In this document: positions 9,601-11,462 of the stretch, piece by piece | Numbering within the stretch: position 1 is the stretch's first letter | How the letters are laid out: each line of letters starts with the position of its first letter | Origin: Gonium pectorale | Taxonomy: Eukaryota; Chlorophyta; Chlorophyceae; Chlamydomonadales; Volvocaceae | Direction: 5' to 3' | DNA length: 11,462 bases | Assembly (NCBI GenBank): GCA_001584585.1 | Contig: LSYV01000099.1 | Location: 294,483-305,944 of the forward strand | Position numbers and translations under genes: made by a program | Notes under the pieces: generated by a model | What the model saw: only the letters and a program-made list of their open reading frames with translations | Database searches by the model: none | Told to the model about the DNA's origin: nothing

Positions 9601-10837
9601 GGAGTCCTTACCTTTCTATCGGGCTTGGAAGTGGCCGCCTGGACTGCAGCCCTGCTCCGCTGCGCTTCCTGCGTTTTTGGGGGTCCTACCGCCCCTACCT
9701 GCTGCTTCTGGGACGATGTTCTGGATGGTGGTGCAGCAGGCAGCTGCCTTGTGGTCTGCTGGCTCAAGGGCAGGCAGCCCATGCGGCGCAGGCAGACCAG
9801 CACCTGCTGCATGCTGTCCCCAAAGTTGCTCTCCACCAGGGGCATGTTGCCCTGGGGCACGCGCTGCATGCCGCTGAGGAAGATCTTGAGCCTGGGTGGC
9901 GGGTAGGTCCCGCTGTGCCACACGGGCAGGATTGGCTTCCTCTCGTTGTCTGCCAGCTGGAACTCACGGAACGTCCACTCTGTGGCGCCATAGCTGGTTG
10001 ACAAGCATGCAAAAAAATGGGTTAAATTGCCTAGTTAGGAGCGCTGTACTTATGCAAAGGGCTGTGCTGGGTGCCAGTCCACATGCACGCACGGTCTCAA
10101 CAAAGCAAAGTTCGGGATGCCATTCACACTTATGGCAGCACCTAATCCTGGGCGGGGTGTGACCAGAGTGGATGGTGGCAGGTGGGGATAGGGTGGGTGG
10201 TGGTGGGCCGCCAAGGTTGGGGGCCAGCAGAGACTGAAACCCAGTGGCAATAAGCAGTGGATGGCATAAATGCTCATGGGGCAGGGAAGGGGGGATGGAG
10301 CAGGGCGCGGCCGGGGTGCTGTGGGGGTAGATAGTGGGGGTTTCTGAGGAGGTTTGGTGATGATGATGGGCCCTAAGCCACTGCTGATATCTGAGCAGAC
10401 CCCTCCCCCCCCCCACACACACACACTTCTCGGCACACGCCCTCCCTTTCGATTCCTAACACCTACGTCGGTGAACATAGGGCGATGAATGCCTTGCAGT
10501 TGACAACAGCGTCTTGAATGCGCTGGCTCCATTTCTGGCCGCCCTGCAGAGAGCTCTCCCCCACGAAGACCGTGTAGCCCTGGGATTGCAGGAACGCCTT
10601 CATGGCCATAACAGTGCCGTCGCCTCCCAACTCCTTTGCGCCCGTGTCGGCGATCCGGTAGCTGAGCATGATTTGCGACTCCACGGTGTCCAGCTCTTCT
10701 TCTGCTCCTTGCGAACGAGCTGGGCTGCGCACATGGATGGGACTTGATTGTGAGGCAGTCGCATGCGGCAGCGGCACCGCAGCGTCGGCGGAGCGATCAA
10801 CCGAGCTCAGGAACGACTTCGAAGCTGCATTGCCCAT
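363..10837 (-). CDS. TIR domain-ankyrin repeat protein, 20 exons, 3' end outside window
   Basis: This is a spliced minus-strand gene. Exons in transcript order: 10837-10467, 9993-9612, 9387-9283, 8996-8898, 8675-8577, 8242-8141, 7958-7857, 7702-7604, 7372-7274, 7132-7034, 6708-6610, 5646-5548, 5249-5151, 4647-4561, 4219-4118, 3962-3864, 3213-3115, 2317-2219, 1423-1325 and 461-363. They join to 846 codons with no internal stop. Domain order is a myristoylation motif (1-8), a disordered Ser/Ala-rich segment (about 9-50), a TIR domain (about 54-199), a Pro/Gln/Ser/basic linker (200-251), a cap half-repeat (252-286) and 17 ankyrin repeats (287-846). No signal peptide or transmembrane segment is visible, so a cytosolic protein tethered to a membrane by its lipid is expected. 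TIR domains in general self-associate and either recruit partners or cleave NAD+; ankyrin arrays bind proteins. The job as an immune or stress receptor or adaptor is inference. All splice sites were placed by eye and no transcript data were available. The stop codon and 3' UTR lie left of position 1. Confidence 0.85.
462..1324 (-). other. Intron 19, 863 bp
   Basis: Contains the acceptor arm of unit A, a GGC/GGA-rich stretch with an 11-base G run (695-760), an A/T-richer segment (860-1000) and the donor arm of unit B (from 1066). I found no other exon or RNA gene. Confidence 0.7.
1066..1487 (-). repeat. Tandem exon-intron unit B (contains exon 19)
   Basis: Same order of blocks as unit A, including GTCGTACCTGACATGCATGG (from 1147), CATGATGAGCAACAG (from 1200) and the post-exon GCGTTGGTTGGTGGTTGAT block. 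It stops sooner than units A and C on the acceptor side. The 462-1065 interval between units A and B contains the acceptor-side arm of A and unrelated A/T-richer sequence with no gene. Confidence 0.78.
1325..1423 (-). CDS. Exon 19: ankyrin repeat 16
   Basis: Residues 781-813, 33 codons, [18 protein letters not shown] then [19 protein letters not shown] replaces TPLH, shared only with exon 20. Acceptor ACTGCAG, donor AAG/GTGTGC. Confidence 0.85.
1424..2218 (-). other. Intron 18, 795 bp
   Basis: Contains the acceptor arm of unit B, a GGC-rich patch (1505-1540), pyrimidine-rich low-complexity DNA (1750-1940) and the donor arm of unit C. No additional repeat exon is visible. Confidence 0.7.
1889..1940. 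repeat. Poly(C)-(CA)n tract 2
   Basis: Same order of elements as the tract at 18-65: C runs, then a short CA run, directly against the start of unit C. Confidence 0.82.
2219..2317 (-). CDS. Exon 18: ankyrin repeat 15
   Basis: Residues 748-780, 33 codons, [18 protein letters not shown] then [15 protein letters not shown]. Acceptor GCTGCAG, donor AAG/GTGCGC. Together with exons 19 and 20 it forms the most similar trio of repeats (AAQNG followed by V-E and AALLQAGA). Confidence 0.86.
2318..3114 (-). other. Intron 17, 797 bp
   Basis: Contains the acceptor arm of unit C, a GGCAGT microsatellite (2616-2637), a TTCC/TGCC microsatellite (2661-2687) and the donor arm of unit D. The exon frames stay open for long distances on both sides but in different frames, because 797 is not a multiple of three. 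Confidence 0.7.
2742..3310 (-). repeat. Tandem exon-intron unit D (contains exon 17)
   Basis: The left flank 2742-2829 matches unit C (CAGCCAGGAGAGGGGCAGG and GGCTGATCCTCGGCCCGCCC). The core starts near 2830 with GCCAACGTGC and a G-rich tract at 2868-2896. After the exon it shares GGTGCGTTGAGCGTTGGTTGG and GACCAGGCAGGGGCGG with the other copies. Confidence 0.78.
3115..3213 (-). CDS. Exon 17: ankyrin repeat 14
   Basis: Residues 715-747, 33 codons, [18 protein letters not shown] then [15 protein letters not shown]. Acceptor ACTGCAG, donor CAG/GTGCGC. The exon frame stays open for about 193 codons beyond the donor, which raises the question of intron retention, but the splice sites and repeat length argue for splicing. 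Confidence 0.86.
3214..3863 (-). other. Intron 16, 650 bp
   Basis: Holds the acceptor arm of unit D (to about 3310), an A/T-richer middle (3430-3540), the largest poly(C)/(CA) tract (3541-3605) and the donor arm of unit E. No further exon seen. Confidence 0.7.
3541..3605. repeat. Poly(C)-(CA)n tract 3
   Basis: Longest of the five: 65 bases almost entirely C and T, then (CA)7, directly against the start of unit E. Confidence 0.85.
3606..3962 (-). repeat. Tandem exon-intron unit E (contains exon 16), partial
   Basis: Only the donor-side intron and the exon are shared: GCGCCCATGTGACCGTATTGCG, the GTCGTACATGGCATGC block, the GGCACCTCGCT/ACAACATGACC block and the exon. Sequence beyond 3962 is unrelated to the other copies, so this is the edge of the amplified region. 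Confidence 0.75.
3864..3962 (-). CDS. Exon 16: ankyrin repeat 13
   Basis: Residues 682-714, 33 codons, [18 protein letters not shown] then [15 protein letters not shown]. Acceptor TTCCAG, donor ATG/GTGCGC. It is the most upstream member, in transcript order, of the five-copy tandem unit: its donor-side intron matches that of exons 17-20, but its acceptor-side intron does not. Confidence 0.86.
4118..4219 (-). CDS. Exon 15: ankyrin repeat 12 with altered loop
   Basis: Residues 648-681, 34 codons. [18 protein letters not shown] then [16 protein letters not shown]. The canonical AGAN loop is replaced by ARECN with one extra residue, so the glycine of the loop is lost. Acceptor TTGCAG, donor AAG/GTGGGT. 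Confidence 0.84.
4220..4560 (-). other. Intron 14, 341 bp
   Basis: Spacer between repeats 11 and 12 with donor GAG/GTGGGT and acceptor TTGCAG. Nothing else is recognisable in it. Confidence 0.65.
4561..4647 (-). CDS. Exon 14: shortened ankyrin repeat 11
   Basis: Residues 619-647, only 29 codons. Opens [18 protein letters not shown], then RALLQAG followed by VDQE and the donor GAG/GTGGGT. The last four loop residues found in other repeats are missing, and reading past the donor gives VGL and a stop, so the short form is forced. The frame stays phase 0. TPVY replaces TPLH. The acceptor is CTCGCAG. Confidence 0.8.
4648..5150 (-). other. Intron 13, 503 bp
   Basis: No further ankyrin exon or other gene is visible. 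The half near exon 14 (4740-4950) is comparatively A/T-rich and unlike the neighbouring introns. Only the part beside the exon 13 donor carries the GGCGG-rich sequence shared with the tandem units. Confidence 0.65.
5151..5249 (-). CDS. Exon 13: ankyrin repeat 10
   Basis: Residues 586-618, 33 codons, [18 protein letters not shown] then [15 protein letters not shown]. Acceptor is TCGTAG, one of the few non-CAG acceptors here; donor AAG/GTGCGC. The bases after the donor (GTGCGCCTGGGCGGCGG) resemble those of exons 16-18, so the donor-side intron of this exon is related to the younger tandem units. Confidence 0.85.
5548..5646 (-). CDS. Exon 12: ankyrin repeat 9
   Basis: Residues 553-585, 33 codons, [18 protein letters not shown] then [15 protein letters not shown]. 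Acceptor CGCACAG after a CT-rich tract, donor AAG/GTACGT. Confidence 0.87.
5647..6609 (-). other. Intron 11, 963 bp
   Basis: Longest intron of the gene. Apart from the exon relic at 6012-6037 it holds a 13-bp direct repeat (5813-5825 and 5828-5840, GTACAGTGTAACT). It is more A/T-rich than the 3' introns and lacks the poly(C)/(CA) tracts. An open frame at 6184-6528 on the plus strand has no recognisable protein features and is not called. Confidence 0.7.
6012..6037 (-). pseudogene. Relic of an ankyrin exon inside intron 11
   Basis: The last 26 bases of a typical repeat exon survive: two bases plus codons NKEAAYEQ, followed by an intact donor CAG/GTGGGC. Directly before it stands CTACAG, which could act as an acceptor. 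The first about 73 bases (TPLH turn and both helices) are missing. Including 26 bp would break the frame of every downstream exon, so it is probably skipped. It marks a former repeat between repeats 8 and 9. Confidence 0.7.
6610..6708 (-). CDS. Exon 11: ankyrin repeat 8
   Basis: Residues 520-552, 33 codons, [18 protein letters not shown] then [15 protein letters not shown]. Acceptor GTACAG, donor AAG/GTGGGT. It is followed by the longest intron (5647-6609), which carries the relic of a lost repeat exon. Confidence 0.87.
6709..7033 (-). other. Intron 10, 325 bp
   Basis: Spacer between repeats 7 and 8. Comparatively A/T-balanced with no recognisable element. A minus-strand open frame covering part of it is the read-in to exon 11 and is not a separate gene. 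Confidence 0.65.
7034..7132 (-). CDS. Exon 10: ankyrin repeat 7
   Basis: Residues 487-519, 33 codons, [18 protein letters not shown] then [15 protein letters not shown]. Acceptor TTTTCAG with a good T-rich tract, donor CAG/GTGCTT. The intron to the next exon upstream is the shortest in the gene (141 bp). Confidence 0.87.
7274..7372 (-). CDS. Exon 9: ankyrin repeat 6
   Basis: Residues 454-486, 33 codons, [18 protein letters not shown] then [15 protein letters not shown]. Acceptor ATACAG, donor GAG/GTGAGC, a near-consensus donor. Most ankyrin exons share the bases CTGCTGCAGGC; this one has CTGCTGCGGGC. Confidence 0.86.
7604..7702 (-). CDS. Exon 8: ankyrin repeat 5
   Basis: Residues 421-453, 33 codons, [18 protein letters not shown] then [15 protein letters not shown]. 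Asn replaces the inter-helix Gly and Glu replaces Ala in the QAG motif. Acceptor CCACAG, donor AAG/GTGGGA. Confidence 0.84.
7857..7958 (-). CDS. Exon 7: ankyrin repeat 4
   Basis: Residues 387-420, 34 codons. Opens [19 protein letters not shown] and ends [12 protein letters not shown]. It has one extra Ala at the front and APLH instead of TPLH. Helix 2 is the most diverged of the set (VLVHAG instead of ALLQAG). Acceptor TTGCAG, donor AAG/GTGCAC. Confidence 0.82.
8141..8242 (-). CDS. Exon 6: ankyrin repeat 3 with probable GC donor
   Basis: Residues 353-386, 34 codons. The acceptor CACAG leaves an extra Arg before [18 protein letters not shown]. The loop reads [13 protein letters not shown]. 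No GT lies at the usual end: the site is AAG/GCAGGC, so a GC-AG intron is the best fit. The only in-frame GT alternative is ACT/GTTGCA, which would drop four codons. Confidence 0.68.
8243..8576 (-). other. Intron 5, 334 bp
   Basis: Spacer between repeats 2 and 3 with donor AAG/GTTGGT and acceptor CACAG. I see no relic exon, RNA gene or repeat in it. Confidence 0.65.
8577..8675 (-). CDS. Exon 5: ankyrin repeat 2
   Basis: Residues 320-352, 33 codons, reading [18 protein letters not shown] then [15 protein letters not shown]. Acceptor AACAG preceded by a pyrimidine-rich stretch, donor AAG/GTTGGT. Tyr replaces His in TPLH, a common tolerated change. Confidence 0.87.
8756..8790. repeat. AAGCA-type simple repeat in intron 4
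   Basis: Several spaced copies of CAAGCA/AAGCAC in about 35 bp. Low-complexity slippage sequence with no evident function. Confidence 0.5.
8898..8996 (-). CDS. Exon 4: ankyrin repeat 1
   Basis: Residues 287-319, exactly 33 codons. Opens [18 protein letters not shown] and continues [14 protein letters not shown]. It carries the TPLH turn, the GH between the helices and the AGAN loop, so this is a full consensus repeat. Acceptor TGCAG, donor GAG/GTGAGC, phase 0 at both ends. Confidence 0.87.
9283..9387 (-). CDS. Exon 3: ankyrin cap half-repeat
   Basis: Codes residues 252-286. [20 protein letters not shown] matches the two helices of an ankyrin repeat (A..GDL..V..LL) but lacks the preceding TPLH turn, as expected for an N-terminal capping repeat. 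It ends VNQARE/GTATGC, so splicing to exon 4 gives QARE-DGWTPLH, the usual loop-to-turn transition. The acceptor used is ATGCAG at 9388-9390. Its pyrimidine tract is weak, and another AG about 28 bp upstream (ACATACAG) could be tried if cDNA disagrees, but it does not keep this frame. Confidence 0.75.
9612..9993 (-). CDS. Exon 2: second half of TIR domain and linker
   Basis: Starts after CAG at 9994-9996 with the last base of Thr124, restoring the motif [18 protein letters not shown] (122-139). This is the strand C/helix D region of TIR domains, with the conserved Trp130 and Glu134. [15 protein letters not shown] (142-156) fits strand D. The fold ends near [18 protein letters not shown] (182-199). 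Residues 200-251 form a linker rich in Gln, Pro, Ser and Arg/Lys with no recognisable fold. The exon ends K251/GTAAGG in phase 0. The clean restoration of both frame and motif across intron 1 is the best single proof of the gene model. Confidence 0.87.
9994..10466 (-). other. Intron 1, 473 bp, phase 2, inside the TIR domain
   Basis: Donor GAC/GTAGGT and acceptor CAACCAG. On the plus strand the middle is G-rich (10155-10340), and a poly(C)-(CA)n tract lies at 10405-10427. It is the only intron of the 19 complete ones that is not phase 0. Confidence 0.8.
10401..10427. repeat. Poly(C)-(CA)n tract 4
   Basis: An 11-C run followed by (AC)n inside intron 1, far from the tandem units but in the same orientation as the others. 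Confidence 0.82.
10467..10837 (-). CDS. Exon 1: myristoylation motif and first half of TIR domain
   Basis: Codes residues 1-123 plus two bases of codon 124. The start was chosen because the ATG at 10837 opens with MGNAASKS: Gly2, small residues at 3-5, Ser6 and Lys7, which is a textbook N-myristoyltransferase substrate. Residues 9-50 are Ser/Ala/Pro-rich and probably disordered. The TIR fold begins with QIMLSYR (55-61, strand A and box 1). A helix around [13 protein letters not shown] follows, then [11 protein letters not shown] (90-100, strand B and BB loop) and [21 protein letters not shown] (103-123, helix C and strand C). The donor is CCGAC/GTAGGT in phase 2. The frame would hit a stop just past this point if unspliced, and the next exon supplies the missing TIR half. 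Confidence 0.88.
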
Positions 10838-10970
10838 TGAACTATGGTGTAATATCAGAATCCTTAAAAGAAAGTCGCGTCAATTACCAGACGTGCGTCG
10901 CTGCTTAGAAACATATTCGGTACTAGCTAGCATATTTAATCACGGGGCAGGTATTATGGCAGGTTTCAAT
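10838..10970 (-). promoter_or_regulatory. Candidate 5' UTR and core promoter of the TIR-ankyrin gene
   Basis: The 130 bp before the ATG are markedly A/T-richer than the rest of the window. On the minus strand ATTAAATATG (10931-10940) lies about 95 bp upstream of the ATG and could serve as a TATA-like element. The ATG context is TTCAATGG, with A at -1 and G at +4. No transcription start can be fixed from sequence alone, and the promoter could equally lie beyond the foldback. Confidence 0.3.
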
Positions 10971-10973
10971 TGA

Positions 10974-10993
10974 AGTGCCTCCTAGTGCCTCCT
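10974..10993. repeat. Tandem 10-bp duplication upstream of the gene
   Basis: AGTGCCTCCT occurs twice head to tail. It lies between the A/T-rich promoter candidate and the left arm of the foldback. It could be replication slippage; no matching copy is seen on the far side of the foldback, so a target-site duplication is not supported. Confidence 0.6.
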
Positions 10994-11018
10994 GGCTAAT
11001 TCTCAATTCAAGGGTATT

Positions 11019-11353
11019 GCCGTACCATACCCTTGCAGCGCGGTTCGGCGCTGCGGCGCATGCCAGCGCGCGTTTACCTGTTTTGGAGGCGTAGCTGGCG
11101 TGTTTGCAGCTTCCCGCAGCGATATCACCTACCGCCGAAATTACCGTCCAGGAACCGTCTACAGTTTCAGGGAGAACAACATACTTTTGGGGCAGCGGGA
11201 TCTGGCTGTCTGAGACGGCCTGCGCTATGTCTGCGGGATGTATGGGGTGCGGATGTCGCTGCGGGAAGCTGCTGCTGCTTCGCCAACTACGTATCCAAAA
11301 CACTTCAACGCACAATTGCATGCGCCGCAGCGCCAAACGGCCAGCCGTACGGC
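11019..11353. repeat. Long imperfect inverted repeat (foldback) upstream of the gene
   Basis: Arms of about 110 bp (11019-11130 and 11245-11353) are separated by about 115 bp. Collinear complementary blocks are GCCGTAC (11019-11025 with 11347-11353), a perfect 17-mer GGCGCTGCGGCGCATGC (11047-11063 with 11318-11334), TGTTTTGGA (11079-11087 with 11294-11302), GTAG(C/T)TGGCG (11091-11100 with 11281-11290) and AGCTTCCCGCAGCGA (11108-11122 with 11256-11270). A transcript would fold into a long stem. It may be a foldback miniature transposon, a small-RNA precursor or a fossil inverted duplication; no transposase or clear target-site duplication is present. Confidence 0.75.
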
Positions 11354-11392
11354 GCTGGGTTCCACCCGAGGGCGGCACGCACCGACAACTGA

Positions 11393-11430
11393 CCCCCCCC
11401 CCCCCCACACACACACACCACCACCCACCC
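11393..11430. repeat. Poly(C)-(CA)n tract 5
   Basis: About 14 Cs, then (AC)n and CCACC motifs, lying upstream of the gene just outside the foldback. Same orientation as the other four. Confidence 0.82.
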
Positions 11431-11462
11431 ACACCCTCGACCCTCACCGACACGTACCGAAA

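Noticed and set aside
9537..10001. Plus-strand open frame of 154 codons opposite exon 2
   Set aside because: It is antisense to a well-supported TIR exon and has low-complexity composition; a GC-rich shadow.
363..10837. Bacterial TIR-ankyrin defence operon
   Set aside because: The coding frame only exists after removal of many GT-AG introns; no ribosome binding sites or contiguous cistrons.
11019..11353. Foldback as a complete DNA transposon
   Set aside because: No transposase frame, no clean terminal motif and no flanking target-site duplication could be found; kept only as an inverted repeat.
11033..11392. Open frame of 119 codons on the plus strand and a 176-codon frame opposite it
   Set aside because: Both lie on the two arms of the inverted repeat, so their similar peptides come from DNA symmetry. 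No protein family features or splice support.

Overview
The window looks like nuclear DNA of a eukaryotic microalga, most likely a chlorophycean (volvocalean) green alga. The evidence is many short exons with GT-AG introns, GC-rich coding sequence, and introns full of poly(C)/poly(G), (CA)n and low-complexity tracts. There are no bacterial ribosome binding sites or operon-like gene packing. The lineage is an inference; nothing here fixes the species.

Almost the whole window is one gene on the minus strand. It starts with an ATG at 10837 and runs leftwards off the window at position 1. I could place 20 exons (10837 down to 363) that join in frame into 846 codons without an internal stop. The 3' end, stop codon and polyadenylation site are not in the window. 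Exons 1 and 2 encode an N-terminus with a strong N-myristoylation motif (MGNAASKS), a TIR domain (about residues 54-199) split by one phase-2 intron, and a basic, Pro/Gln/Ser-rich linker. Exon 3 encodes a half ankyrin repeat that looks like the array cap. Exons 4-20 are 17 ankyrin-repeat exons. Each encodes one repeat, and every intron from intron 2 onwards is phase 0, so each exon is a self-contained in-frame cassette. The inferred product is a membrane-anchored TIR-ankyrin receptor or adaptor: the ankyrin array would bind a ligand or partner and the TIR domain would signal, or cleave NAD+.

Layout from right to left along the gene: 10838-11462 is upstream DNA with an A/T-rich core-promoter candidate and a long imperfect foldback (11019-11353). 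9283-10837 is the TIR/linker/cap part. 3864-8996 holds 13 diverged ankyrin exons with introns of about 140-960 bp, including one 26-bp relic of a lost ankyrin exon (6012-6037). 363-3962 is a younger tandem amplification in which an ankyrin exon plus surrounding intron is repeated five times at 0.75-0.96 kb spacing.

The main points for follow-up are the TIR-ankyrin architecture in an alga, the modular phase-0 repeat cassettes that appear to be still expanding, the uncertain TIR catalytic glutamate, and the foldback beside the gene start. I saw no tRNA, rRNA, CRISPR array or intact transposon. The many other open frames in the window are antisense or frame-shifted shadows of GC-rich sequence.
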